DNA from: Candidatus Bathyarchaeota archaeon
Lineage (GTDB): Archaea; Thermoproteota; Bathyarchaeia; Bathyarchaeales; Bathycorpusculaceae
NCBI GenBank assembly: GCA_016649625.1
Contig: JAENXI010000022.1
Span: 1 to 9,065 of the forward strand
Direction: 5' to 3'
DNA length: 9,065 nucleotides
Of this stretch, positions 1 to 7,163 are shown piece by piece. The notes below the pieces were generated by a model, which saw only the letters and a program-made list of their open reading frames with translations, was not told the origin of the DNA and did not search any database. Position 1 is the stretch's first letter. Every line of letters starts with the position of its first letter. Made by a program: the position numbers and the translations under genes.

Positions 1-1
1 G

Positions 2-136
2 AAATATGGAGCTTATATTAGAAAAAATGCTTATAAAAAAATAAAAGACAAATACGATTGGAAAAAAATAGCTTTAAAGACAAAAAAAATCTATAACTCA
101 GTTTTAGGTGAATACACAAAAAGTTTTTGGGCATAA
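2..136 (+). CDS. C-terminal end of a probable group 1 glycosyltransferase (partial)
   Basis: An open frame runs from the left edge to a TAA at 134-136 and encodes about 44 residues, rich in Lys and Tyr. The segment YDWKKIALKTKKIYNSVL resembles the last helix of GT-B fold (GT4-type) glycosyltransferases, which often ends in a W-x-x-I-A-x-x-x-x-x-I-Y pattern. That helix crosses back to pack on the N-terminal Rossmann domain. The active site lies outside the window, so donor and acceptor cannot be inferred. The gene converges on the TldE gene, with 28 bases between the two stop codons. The family call rests on this short tail only and could be wrong. The coding frame itself is more secure. Confidence 0.6.
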   Translation, partial: KYGAYIRKNAYKKIKDKYDWKKIALKTKKIYNSVLGEYTKSFWA

Positions 137-164
137 AATTAATGTTTTAAATATTAAAAAACCG

Positions 165-1529
165 CTATTTTCCAATAATGCGAACGTTTTTCACTAAAAT
201 CCAAGGCGAGATAATCGAACCCAATTTTCTTTCGTTATTCGCAATTAGACTCACATTTTTTAGAACTTCAAAAATATTACCTGACAGCATTATACCTCTA
301 GTAGAATGGGTTATTTCTCCATTCTTTATTTTCCATGCGGGAGTTGCAACAACAGAAAAATCTCCGCTTACTGGATTACTGCTGTGAGCTCCTTGCAGAT
401 AATAAATCAAAAGACCATCATCAACTTCTTCAATTAATTGTTCAGATGTCAGATTTCCTGGAATTACGCGGAAATTTGTTGTTCCGATGTTAGGCGTTGA
501 CAAATATCCCGCTCTTGATGCGTTTCCAGTACTTTCTTTTCCTTCTTTTTTTGCTGTGTAATTATCATAAAGAAAATTTTTCAAAACACCTTTCTTAATA
601 ATATTTGTTTTTTGTTGAGGAACACCTTCACCATCAAATGGAGCGGTACCCAGACCGCCAGCTAATAATCCATCATCTTGGATCGTTAGAAGATCTGAAC
701 CAATTTGTTCACCTATTTTATCTCTAAATGGAGATTGTTTTCTTTGAACATTATCAGCTTTTACAGAATTAATCAAAGTGTTAGATAATAGGCTTTGAAG
801 GGCAAATTGGGTAAGGATGAGGTTAGTTGTTCTTGTTTCAATTCTTTTAGTGTTTAATGCAGATAAAGCTAATCGTGCTGCTTCTTTTCCGACCCACTTA
901 GGATTTATATTATAGGTTCTTTCAGCGTTAAATTCAAAACACACAGGAGTAATCGTGTTCTTTTTTTTCACTGCAGCAGCTAAACTACACTCAATATAAG
1001 TCCCTTTATCAAAAGCTCTCACACCATTTGAGTTGGCTATGCCGTTTAAGAAGAAAGCGGTACTCACACCTCCTTCAATAGGTAGAACATTCTTTTCAGC
1101 AGTAATTGCAGCATCTAGCATCTCGTAAGCAAGTGAAACCAAATCTTTTGAGTGAAGTTTAATGATTTTTTGATCATATGTTTTTTCTACTAACCCGTAC
1201 AGACTCTTTTCTGGAAAGCCACTCCAGTTTTTATCAGGTTTACTAGCTTTTGCAGCATTTAAAGCACTTGCAATCGCATCGTTTATTGTGTTTTTATTTT
1301 CTATAGCATTTGTATAAGCAAAACCTATTGCCTTTCCTACTATAACCCTAATTCCTAAACCTTGATCAAGTATTTTGTTACTTTTAGTAACTTGACCTCT
1401 TTCAATACCAACATTCGTAGAGTGCCCTTCATAGAGATACGCTTCTACTTCAGACGCTCCTTTTTGAAGAGCTGAACTCACCGCATAATCTGCTAAGCTG
1501 AGCATACTATCTTTTTCAAGCACTGCCAC
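165..1529 (-). CDS. tldE: TldE/PmbA-type subunit of the TldD-TldE protease
   Basis: This 454-residue protein is the catalytically silent partner of the TldD/TldE heterodimer. In bacteria the pair trims or cleaves unfolded peptides, for example in microcin B17 maturation. It shares the TldD-like fold: an N-terminal region with a GLGIRVIVG segment (about residues 57-65), a middle [23 protein letters not shown] segment, and a C-terminal SGDFS motif followed by a W-K-I-K-N-G-E-I stretch typical of PmbA. It has no HExxxH zinc motif, as expected for TldE. The start is GTG at 1529, with GAGGTGAT (1536-1543) just upstream inside the end of tldD. The 14-base overlap with tldD indicates translational coupling. 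A T6 run on the coding strand (156-161) lies just past the stop and may end transcription. Confidence 0.92.
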   Translation of the reverse strand: MAVLEKDSMLSLADYAVSSALQKGASEVEAYLYEGHSTNVGIERGQVTKSNKILDQGLGIRVIVGKAIGFAYTNAIENKNTINDAIASALNAAKASKPDKNWSGFPEKSLYGLVEKTYDQKIIKLHSKDLVSLAYEMLDAAITAEKNVLPIEGGVSTAFFLNGIANSNGVRAFDKGTYIECSLAAAVKKKNTITPVCFEFNAERTYNINPKWVGKEAARLALSALNTKRIETRTTNLILTQFALQSLLSNTLINSVKADNVQRKQSPFRDKIGEQIGSDLLTIQDDGLLAGGLGTAPFDGEGVPQQKTNIIKKGVLKNFLYDNYTAKKEGKESTGNASRAGYLSTPNIGTTNFRVIPGNLTSEQLIEEVDDGLLIYYLQGAHSSNPVSGDFSVVATPAWKIKNGEITHSTRGIMLSGNIFEVLKNVSLIANNERKLGSIISPWILVKNVRIIGK

Positions 1530-2907
1530 CGACTATCACCTCTTTAATTCTGATATGTGGTCCACCATCACAAACAAATGCTGTTTGGCCTTTTCCACAT
1601 CTTCCTGGCCATAATTCGAAATCCTTGCCCACTGCATCAATTTTTAAAAGCGTTTCAAGAGTATTACCACTGATGGATACGTTTCGAACAGGAGACCCTA
1701 TCTCACCATCGACTATTTCATACGCTTCCTGCACTCCAACCTGAAAAGTACCATCTAAATTTGCTTGTCCGCCTCTGAAACTTTTCATATAATAACCTGA
1801 AGTTACGTCTTCGAGTAACTCATCAAAAGATTGATCTTTAGGAGCCATGTATGTATTTCTCATTCTGATTATAGGTTCAACACGAAAACTTTCCCCTCTA
1901 GAATTTCCGGTGGGAGACATATTGAATTTTTGAGCGGTCTCACGATTATGCATTAATCCATTAACTAACCCATCTTTTACCAGAAGGGTCTTCTGACTTG
2001 GAACACCTTCGTCATCATACTTGAATGAACCAAAAGCATCCTTTACAGTTCCATCATCATACAGAGTAACTAAGTTTGAGCCAATTCTTTTTCCAATTCT
2101 ATTGGATAATACACCACCAGATAAAGCTAAATCAGCTTCTGCAAGATGCCCAAAAGCTTCATGAACAAAAACACCCACAACATTAGGTCCCAAGACTACA
2201 GGAGATTTTCCTCCTTTAACTGGTTTTGCATCTAATTGAGTTACCGCACGTTTAGCAACTTGCTCCCCAATAACGTCTGGAGGTTGTTTATCAAAGATTT
2301 CATAACCTGCAGTAGATCCAATTTCTTCTCTGCTGAAAGTAAAGGCACCATTACTAAAAGCTGAAGAAGTTATTCTCGACCAGATGTAAAGTTTGTCTTG
2401 TTCAATAAAAGTACCCTCACTAGTCGAATAATGATTAGTTCCAAAAAGATCTAAATAATCAATTGTACAACTTTTTATTCGTTTATCATAACTTAAACTC
2501 GATTGATTTATCGCTAAAGAGGTCTTTATCTTTTCTTCCATTGTTATTGTCGCCGGATTTTTTTTAGGATCCACACTTATTTTATCGTTAATTACTTTTG
2601 TGTCAGCAAGTTTTATGGGATTTTTCATTCGCTTGCTAAGAGCTTTAGCCATACTACAAGCATCAGAGACAGCAGTTTTTAAAATTTGTAAGTTAAATGA
2701 TCCTACTGAAGAAAACCCCCAAGCACCATTCACTAGAACACGCAAAGCAACTCCGCTTTCAATACCTTGTTTGGCAGCTTCGACTCTTCCCTCTTTTAGA
2801 GTAAGTAGAGTTTTTTTCAATTTCTGAGCACGTACCTCTGAATACTCAGCTGAAAAATTATCTACTGCCAAGCGATTAATTTTAGTAAGAATATCTTTCA
2901 AATGCAA
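1516..2907 (-). CDS. tldD: TldD-type zinc metalloprotease
   Basis: This 463-residue protein is the catalytic subunit of the TldD/TldE peptidase. The HExxxH motif is intact: VHEAFGH places His249, Glu250 and His254. A third zinc ligand is expected from the C-terminal G-R-C-G-K motif (Cys437), which lines up with the zinc cysteine of E. coli TldD. The [10 protein letters not shown] segment (298-307) and the terminal VIVGGSA are family signatures. Length is close to bacterial TldD (481). The first codon given is TTG at 2907, but AAGGT (2911-2915) sits only 3 bases from it. A second TTG two codons later, at 2901, would have a normal 9-base spacing, so the protein may start at residue 3. It is the first gene of a two-gene operon with tldE. 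No candidate substrate peptide is obvious nearby. Confidence 0.95.
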   Translation of the reverse strand: MHLKDILTKINRLAVDNFSAEYSEVRAQKLKKTLLTLKEGRVEAAKQGIESGVALRVLVNGAWGFSSVGSFNLQILKTAVSDACSMAKALSKRMKNPIKLADTKVINDKISVDPKKNPATITMEEKIKTSLAINQSSLSYDKRIKSCTIDYLDLFGTNHYSTSEGTFIEQDKLYIWSRITSSAFSNGAFTFSREEIGSTAGYEIFDKQPPDVIGEQVAKRAVTQLDAKPVKGGKSPVVLGPNVVGVFVHEAFGHLAEADLALSGGVLSNRIGKRIGSNLVTLYDDGTVKDAFGSFKYDDEGVPSQKTLLVKDGLVNGLMHNRETAQKFNMSPTGNSRGESFRVEPIIRMRNTYMAPKDQSFDELLEDVTSGYYMKSFRGGQANLDGTFQVGVQEAYEIVDGEIGSPVRNVSISGNTLETLLKIDAVGKDFELWPGRCGKGQTAFVCDGGPHIRIKEVIVGGSA

Positions 2908-3006
2908 TCTACCTTATAGTCGATATAGGATATGAGTATAACAAAAGAATAAAATCGTTTTGATTAAATTGCTTTAAAAACAATGAACAGTATCTAATCT
3001 CATTAG

Positions 3007-3013
3007 AAAAAAA
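3007..3013 (-). terminator. T7 tract downstream of the endonuclease Q gene
   Basis: On the minus strand a run of seven T lies about 37 bases past the endonuclease Q stop codon and before tldD. Archaeal RNA polymerase stops at T-rich tracts without needing a hairpin. The placement fits an end of the EndoQ transcript, but no other signal supports it. Confidence 0.3.
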
Positions 3014-3050
3014 TGTTATAATTTAATAGTATTATACATCGAAATTTTTT

Positions 3051-4337
3051 TTAGTAAAAATCATCAATATTTGTTTGTTTCACACTTCCAAAACGGGATT
3101 GCTTTTCTTGATTATTAGAGTCTAAATCAAGCTGTCCATATACACCGTCGAAACCTGGAATAACTCTAAAATTACCTGTTCTAACTTTAAGAATTGCAGC
3201 AACTATTTTGGAATCGGCAACTTTCAACAAATCAGGTTCTAGAGTATCAATCATTACAGAATATTCGTTCTCAAAACTGTTGACTAATCCATTATAAATT
3301 TTCCAGACAGCTTGAGTTGAAGGAGACCCAGCATTGAGAACTGAAGCGATGATATCAGATAGCGGAAGTAATCGTAAAAAGCCAGGAGCATCATTAGGCT
3401 TATAATTTAGTGGTCGGTCAGCAAGCTCATTAACTCTTTGTTCAACACCTTTAGTGAGTTTTTTTCGACATACTGGACAAATGGAATTAAACCGTTCGGC
3501 TTGTTTTGGAGATAAGGAAATGTTACATTTTCGGTGACCTGTCCAATGGTATTTTCCGTATCCCGGATCAGTTTCTATGGTGAATTTTAACCGTTGGGAT
3601 TCTTTGTTTTTAATTGCACCAGTCACTTCTCCATAACTAAGGCGAACAAGATCAAAGACATTTGCTTCTCTTCCGATTCGCCAAGGCCAAAAACTATGGC
3701 AATCACTATTTGATAGTAAGGTAAAATTGTCAAGACCACTCAAACGCCAGTTCATTGGAGGATCCGATGAAAGACCAGTTTCTACTGCATAAATGTGTTT
3801 GGTCATATCTTGATAACATTCTTTGATTGAGTTAAAACCGCTAAAAGCTCCAAAAACACTAAACCATGGAGTCCAAATATGAGCTGGAAAAATCATATTC
3901 TTATTTGAAATATCTGTTATTTTTTCAACCAACTCAGGCGCATTCATTTTTAATATTGGACGACCATCAGAATCCAAATTTCCATAATTCTTAAGAGCTT
4001 CATTTATTTGTGCGACAACTTCTAGATTTGGAGCAAATATAACATGATGAATTTTTTTCACTGAATTTTCAAAATTAAAAATTGTGCAGACTTCGGTCGT
4101 CAACATAAAGTGTATAGAGTCATTAATATTTCCAGATATTTTATAGAGATCTGTTCCTGGATCAGGTATCAGAACATTTTGTATCTGCTCAAACCATTTT
4201 GGGTGAGTAAAATCACCTGAACCCACTAAATGTAGCCCTTTTATTTTTGCAAAGCGTGCAATTTCTTTCAGATCCATTCTTGGACTTGTTGCACGACTAA
4301 ATCGACTATGAATATGGAGATCTGCGATTGTCCTCAA
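3051..4337 (-). CDS. endoQ: Endonuclease Q (PHP-domain DNA repair nuclease)
   Basis: This 428-residue protein matches the COG1379/EndoQ family, known from Thermococcales. These enzymes nick DNA 5' of uracil, hypoxanthine, xanthine and abasic sites. The PHP metal-binding motifs are all visible: DLHIHS (His8, His10), SGDFTHP (Asp42), TEVCTIF (Glu82), KIHHVIF (His97/98), PAHIWTPW (His153) and SNSDCHS (Asp212, His214). A zinc-finger region follows, with GHRKC (Cys271) and CPVC (Cys287, Cys290), then a helical C-terminal part. The last eight residues, QTNIDDFY, fit the PCNA-interacting (PIP) box Q-x-x-h-x-x-a-a. The TTG start at 4337 puts the conserved DLHIHS at residue 6, and AGGT (4345-4348) lies 7 bases upstream. 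It appears to be a single-gene transcript. A TATA-like AAATTTAAAC on the minus strand (4371-4380) is a possible promoter. Confidence 0.93.
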   Translation of the reverse strand: MRTIADLHIHSRFSRATSPRMDLKEIARFAKIKGLHLVGSGDFTHPKWFEQIQNVLIPDPGTDLYKISGNINDSIHFMLTTEVCTIFNFENSVKKIHHVIFAPNLEVVAQINEALKNYGNLDSDGRPILKMNAPELVEKITDISNKNMIFPAHIWTPWFSVFGAFSGFNSIKECYQDMTKHIYAVETGLSSDPPMNWRLSGLDNFTLLSNSDCHSFWPWRIGREANVFDLVRLSYGEVTGAIKNKESQRLKFTIETDPGYGKYHWTGHRKCNISLSPKQAERFNSICPVCRKKLTKGVEQRVNELADRPLNYKPNDAPGFLRLLPLSDIIASVLNAGSPSTQAVWKIYNGLVNSFENEYSVMIDTLEPDLLKVADSKIVAAILKVRTGNFRVIPGFDGVYGQLDLDSNNQEKQSRFGSVKQTNIDDFY

Positions 4338-4406
4338 TTTTTTAACCTATCCTAAAATAAAGGTTATCAGGTTTAAATTTAGTTGCATAGTTTTATTGAT
4401 TAAGTT

Positions 4407-4412
4407 AAAAAA
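4407..4412 (-). terminator. T6 tract downstream of the VTT-domain gene
   Basis: Six consecutive T on the minus strand begin 8 bases after the stop codon of the membrane protein gene at 4421. The position is right for an archaeal T-tract terminator. In sequence this A+T-rich, such a run can also arise by chance. Confidence 0.25.
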
Positions 4413-4420
4413 TTGGATTA

Positions 4421-5092
4421 TCACAAATTGGCAATATTGGTTGAGTCGTCTTTTGGATTTTCAGATTGTTTAGTTGAAGGGTTTACATATTTAGAGAAAT
4501 ATGTTTCCCAATCTACCTTAAACATAATTATTATAACTATTATCATGAGAATCAGGCCAATCAAAGATCCAACAAGAAGAGAACTTCCTTTGTCTTCTAA
4601 ACCAAAGAGAGAGCTGATAATTTCTAAAGACCAACGACCACTATAAGCAATTATTAAATTTGAAAAAAACTTCCCAAGTAAAGCGGGAATAAAAGCACGA
4701 AGTAAACTATAACGCATTACACCTAGAGGAATAAAAAGTAAATCATCAGGAAGTGGAGTTAACGCGAAAACAAAAATAGCTACGGGTCCAAACTTTTTAA
4801 ATAATTTCATTAAAAAATCCATTTTCTTTCGATATTTATCACTAATTACTTTTCTACCGCCAACTCCAATAAGATAACCCGAAAACTCTCCTATTGAAGA
4901 ACCTATCCCTGCAGCAACTGCAATCCATATCGGTTCAAAGCCAGAAATTCCCCCCATAGTAAAGATAATAATGGTGTAAGGTATAGGAACAACAACGGAC
5001 ATAGAACCTATAAGACTGATAAAAAAAATGCCTAGATAACCATACTGAAATGCAAAATCTTCCATCCAGGTATAGATGCCGTCTAATAGCAA
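4421..5092 (-). CDS. VTT/DedA-like integral membrane protein
   Basis: This 223-residue hydrophobic protein resembles the VTT (SNARE-associated Golgi/DedA) superfamily. Members include lipid scramblases and flippases and are linked to membrane homeostasis and carrier-lipid recycling. Hydrophobic segments lie at about 17-62, 102-150 and 171-190. Family-like features are YGYLGIFFISLIGS (17-30), a Gly-rich GEFSGYLIG stretch (68-76), and LTPLPDDLLFIPLG (111-124) in the place of the family's re-entrant loop. There is no signal peptide, and the C-terminal tail (about 193-223) is polar. The start is TTG at 5092. An in-frame TGA lies three codons upstream, so no longer form is possible. GAAGGT sits 10 bases upstream, and a TATA box lies about 27 bases upstream, which could make the transcript nearly leaderless. 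The substrate is unknown. Confidence 0.82.
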   Translation of the reverse strand: MLLDGIYTWMEDFAFQYGYLGIFFISLIGSMSVVVPIPYTIIIFTMGGISGFEPIWIAVAAGIGSSIGEFSGYLIGVGGRKVISDKYRKKMDFLMKLFKKFGPVAIFVFALTPLPDDLLFIPLGVMRYSLLRAFIPALLGKFFSNLIIAYSGRWSLEIISSLFGLEDKGSSLLVGSLIGLILMIIVIIIMFKVDWETYFSKYVNPSTKQSENPKDDSTNIANL

Positions 5093-5115
5093 GACCTTTC
5101 AAACCTTCATTTACG

Positions 5116-5123
5116 TATATAAA
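5116..5123 (-). promoter_or_regulatory. TATA box for the VTT-domain gene
   Basis: On the minus strand this reads TTTATATA, a textbook archaeal TATA box. Its centre is about 27 bases upstream of the TTG start at 5092. Because archaeal transcription usually starts 25-27 bases past the TATA centre, the start codon would fall at or near the first base of the message. Confidence 0.5.
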
Positions 5124-5140
5124 ATACGCTTAAAGAGTTT

Positions 5141-5299
5141 ATGATGGTAAAATACAATAGCAGCCTGTTTTTTAATCAATTTACGCGAAAAACAAAAATC
5201 AGATTATGGATACCTTTAGTTGAAAAATCATTTTTATCAAAAAAGTTGCAGTATATTATCGAAATATCTTTTGAGGAAAGAGACGAGATATTCAAATAA
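5141..5299 (+). CDS. Possible small ORF of 52 residues (doubtful)
   Basis: An ATG-started frame spans the gap between the DUF62 and VTT genes and ends in TAA, overlapping the DUF62 stop by 8 bases on the opposite strand. The product has mixed composition (start MMVKYNSSLF, end FEERDEIFK) with no membrane segment or motif I recognise. A TATA-like stretch (5116-5125) lies about 22 bases upstream, but there is no convincing ribosome binding site. A T6 tract for the opposite-strand gene (5239-5244) lies inside it. It could be a real small protein or a chance frame. I favour chance. Confidence 0.22.
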   Translation: MMVKYNSSLFFNQFTRKTKIRLWIPLVEKSFLSKKLQYIIEISFEERDEIFK

Positions 5300-6104
5300 T
5301 AGTTTGGCTGGGAATGGTCACAGTTATTTTATCCCCCGATTGAATATTTAGCATTTTTCCAGCATTGTTTTGATTAGCCGAAATTTCTAGAAAACCATGA
5401 CTTCCAATAGTAACCAAGAGTTCACCTAGTTGTACTTCAGAGTAGGTTTTGCAGAATTTTAGGATTAATTTGGAAGATGACATGTTGATTTTCAACATTT
5501 TGCCGTATAGGTCTTGATATGATGTATCGAGATCTATGTTAGTGATTATATTACCAAAATCATCAACGTGCATTACTTGACCAAATAGGCTTTTTCGGGT
5601 TTTAATAACTTTTGTAAAAACAGGCTTGTTTAATTCATTCGTTTGGGGTCCAAAAGTCAAGGGGGCAACTCCATTTAGCAAATATGCCGCAGCAGGAGCA
5701 AAAATATCTCTCCCATGAAATGTGTTAGAAACTCTGTTTAACATTAATTTCTTATTAGTCAATTCATGAACTCTTTTTATACCTTGTTTCTCTGCGGCTA
5801 AAATTAAAAGCCCATTATCTGGACCAATAAGAAAACCTTTGTTTGTTTCTATCAACAAGGGTCGTCTATGAGACCCGACACCAGGATCAACAACTGCTAC
5901 ATGAATTGTGCCTTTGGGGAAATAAGTCAAAGCTGAAGCAAGAATGAAAGCACCCATACGAATGTTGAATTTGGAGATATTGTGGGTGATATCAACTATT
6001 CTCGCGTTGGGAGAGATACTCAAAATTACTGCTTTCATTTCTGAAACATAGGGGTCCACAAGACCAAAATCTGTGGTTAGAGTGATTATTTTGTTAGCCT
6101 CCAT
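5292..6104 (-). CDS. SAM hydrolase / SAM hydroxide adenosyltransferase (DUF62 family)
   Basis: The product belongs to the DUF62 family, related to the SAM-dependent fluorinase and chlorinase. Archaeal members split S-adenosylmethionine with water into adenosine and methionine. Numbering from this ATG, landmarks are TTDFGLVDPYV (10-20, SAM site), VDPGVG with Asp73, Arg80 just after it, and NTFHGRD with His130. Asp-Arg-His is the family's catalytic triad. DDFGNIITNID (181-191) marks the C-terminal half that completes the SAM pocket. The family usually begins M-I-I-T-L-T-T-D-F-G. Here the choices are TTG at 6119, ATG at 6104 (chosen, giving 270 residues), or a non-standard ATA at 6089 placed 8 bases after GGAGG. 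The gene overlaps the end of the MoaD-like gene, so the two are co-transcribed. The biological need for SAM hydrolysis is not known. Confidence 0.92.
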   Translation of the reverse strand: MEANKIITLTTDFGLVDPYVSEMKAVILSISPNARIVDITHNISKFNIRMGAFILASALTYFPKGTIHVAVVDPGVGSHRRPLLIETNKGFLIGPDNGLLILAAEKQGIKRVHELTNKKLMLNRVSNTFHGRDIFAPAAAYLLNGVAPLTFGPQTNELNKPVFTKVIKTRKSLFGQVMHVDDFGNIITNIDLDTSYQDLYGKMLKINMSSSKLILKFCKTYSEVQLGELLVTIGSHGFLEISANQNNAGKMLNIQSGDKITVTIPSQTII

Positions 6105-6378
6105 GAATAAATGGGACAAAAACTATTTTATCGCCATTATTTATTTTGGTTTTTAATCCGTTTAATACACTTATCTCTGTTCCATTTATTAGTATCAAAG
6201 AATTTATTCTGAATTCTTGATTTTGTTGAAACACTAAATTTTTTTTGAGGGCTGGAAGTTCCTTGATTATCAGATTTATCAAAAAAAGTAACGAAATGCC
6301 ATTGGAACATTCAATTGTCTTTTTATTTACTCCAGCTATATTACGCAGAGAACCTATAAATTTGACATCAACAGCCAT
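6094..6378 (-). CDS. MoaD/ThiS-type ubiquitin-like sulfur carrier or protein modifier
   Basis: This 94-residue protein looks like a beta-grasp protein of the MoaD/ThiS/SAMP group. It opens VDVKFIGSLRNIAGV and continues to a late INNGDKIVFVPFIHGG, the standard D-x-V-x-x-x-P-x-x-x-G-G ending. The exposed C-terminal Gly-Gly is the site that E1-like enzymes adenylate, for sulfur transfer (molybdopterin, thiouridine, thiamine) or for archaeal protein conjugation (sampylation). No E1, MoaE or ThiF partner is in the window, so its role cannot be fixed. It is slightly long for MoaD, with an extra Lys/Gln/Asn-rich stretch around residues 45-56. The start is ATG at 6378, with AGGT (6392-6395) rather far upstream at 12-13 bases. 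It leads the unit with the DUF62 gene. Confidence 0.8.
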   Translation of the reverse strand: MAVDVKFIGSLRNIAGVNKKTIECSNGISLLFLINLIIKELPALKKNLVFQQNQEFRINSLILINGTEISVLNGLKTKINNGDKIVFVPFIHGG

Positions 6379-6500
6379 TTTTTTCTACACAACCTATCTA
6401 TGAGAGTAATAAAGAATTAATGTTAAAATTCTTCCTGATTTTCAAATAAAAAAATTAATTCACAAACTTAAGTTTTCAAAAGAAATAAACCATATTATTC

Positions 6501-6507
6501 AAAAAAA
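6501..6507 (-). terminator. T7 tract after the eS17/HEPN-like unit
   Basis: Seven T on the minus strand start 8 bases past the stop of the HEPN-like gene at 6515, in an otherwise A+T-rich gap before the MoaD-like gene. It fits an archaeal T-tract terminator. Another A run on the plus strand at about 6448-6454 could act as a second stop signal. Confidence 0.35.
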
Positions 6508-6514
6508 GAATTCA

Positions 6515-6892
6515 TTAAAATGTACTGGATTTTTCTTCAGTAAAAGTTTCCACAATATCTGTAGCTACCTTAACTAATGCGTCAGCCTGATTCATCATTG
6601 CCTCGCCATTAACTTCCTCTATTTGAGATAGTTGCTGAACAACAGACTCAAGTTCAACCAAAAAACGTAAGATAGAATCATTTGAAGGATTACAGTTTTC
6701 TGCTTCCTCACGCAAAAGAACTTCTATAAACGCAGGTTCACCTAGACTATAATAGATTGCATTTCTAGCTTTCCTAATGGATTCTAGTACTAAACTAGAT
6801 GACATATAAGGTACAGTTCTAGCTGCTTCTAGCTCTGCTTTGGCTTCACGAAGATATCGTAATGCCCAGCCTTTCCTGTATTCATCCATCAT
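6515..6892 (-). CDS. Uncharacterised HEPN-like helical protein next to eS17
   Basis: This 125-residue protein appears all-helical. Its N-terminal part, WALRYLREAKAELEAA followed by SSLVLESIRKARNAIYYSLG, recalls HEPN-type four-helix bundles (an A-x-x-x-L-x-x-A helix, then a long helix ending in a Tyr-rich turn). It has no histidine at all, so the R-x4-6-H ribonuclease motif of active HEPN toxins is missing. No nucleotidyltransferase partner is adjacent. The C-terminal third (76-118) is a likely coiled or helical region with many Glu, Gln and Val. The start is ATG at 6892, immediately followed by a second ATG. The ribosome site is weak (GAAGAG about 7 bases upstream), which fits coupling to eS17 24 bases upstream. 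I do not recognise a named family with confidence. A link to translation is inferred only from the neighbour. Confidence 0.7.
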   Translation of the reverse strand: MMDEYRKGWALRYLREAKAELEAARTVPYMSSSLVLESIRKARNAIYYSLGEPAFIEVLLREEAENCNPSNDSILRFLVELESVVQQLSQIEEVNGEAMMNQADALVKVATDIVETFTEEKSSTF

Positions 6893-6916
6893 AGAAATTC
6901 TCTTCTAGAGAACAAC

Positions 6917-7147
6917 CTAAACTATTAATTCATCATCTGATTCTTCTTCTGGAGATTCAGAGAAAGCCGAAGAATTAGTTCGAGTTATATAACCAGCTAC
7001 TTTATTTCTAACCCTTGTTGTTGTTCCTTCTGTCAACTTGTCTACCATATGCTTATTCTCATCAAAGTTTCTGGAAAATTTTTCTGGAAAACGTTTCATT
7101 AATTCTTTACCCAAATTTTTAATCTGTTCTGTCTTTACTTTTCCCAA
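6917..7147 (-). CDS. rps17e: Small-subunit ribosomal protein eS17 (S17e)
   Basis: The first 60 or so residues match archaeal/eukaryotic S17e: GKVKTEQIKNLGKELMKRFP, then NFDENKHMVDKLTE, then the family hallmark RVRNKVAGYITR (about 43-54). eS17 is a small-subunit ribosomal protein absent from bacteria. The chosen start is TTG at 7147 (76 residues), because the family begins M-G-x-V-x-T and GGAGG (7159-7163) lies 11 bases upstream. The frame stays open to a GTG at 7201, but those 18 extra codons have no family counterpart. Unusual is an acidic, Ser/Glu/Asp-rich tail of about 20 residues after the conserved core (SSAFSESPEEESDDELIV). The gene leads a two-gene unit with the HEPN-like gene. A TATA-like CTTAAATTA on the minus strand (7232-7240) is a candidate promoter. 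Confidence 0.87.
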   Translation of the reverse strand: MGKVKTEQIKNLGKELMKRFPEKFSRNFDENKHMVDKLTEGTTTRVRNKVAGYITRTNSSAFSESPEEESDDELIV

Positions 7148-7158
7148 ATGTAGGAATT

Positions 7159-7163
7159 CCTCC
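7159..7163 (-). promoter_or_regulatory. Shine-Dalgarno site deciding the eS17 start
   Basis: The minus strand reads GGAGG, the perfect complement of the archaeal 16S tail, 11 bases before the TTG at 7147. It supports starting eS17 at that TTG and not at the upstream GTG (7201), which has no such site. Confidence 0.6.

Noticed and set aside
178..387. 69-codon plus-strand ORF opposite tldE
   Set aside because: It is fully antisense to the well-supported TldE C-terminus and its product shows no family features. It is a shadow frame.
2600..2827. 75-codon plus-strand ORF opposite tldD
   Set aside because: It lies inside the conserved TldD coding region on the other strand, with no ribosome site or recognisable product.
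165..2907. TldD/TldE as part of a local peptide natural-product (RiPP) cluster
   Set aside because: No precursor-like small ORF, cyclase, dehydrogenase or exporter is adjacent. The pair is widespread in archaea without such clusters.
4044..4064. Possible C/D box guide RNA (ATGATGA followed by CTGA)
   Set aside because: No second C'/D box set follows at the needed distance, and the stretch lies inside the conserved EndoQ coding region.
4413..4646. 77-codon plus-strand ORF opposite the VTT gene
   Set aside because: It is antisense to the membrane protein. Its composition mirrors the complementary hydrophobic codons and does not look like a protein family.
6515..6892. HEPN ribonuclease toxin of a toxin-antitoxin pair
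   Set aside because: The protein contains no histidine and no R-x4-6-H motif, and the neighbour is a ribosomal protein and not an antitoxin.
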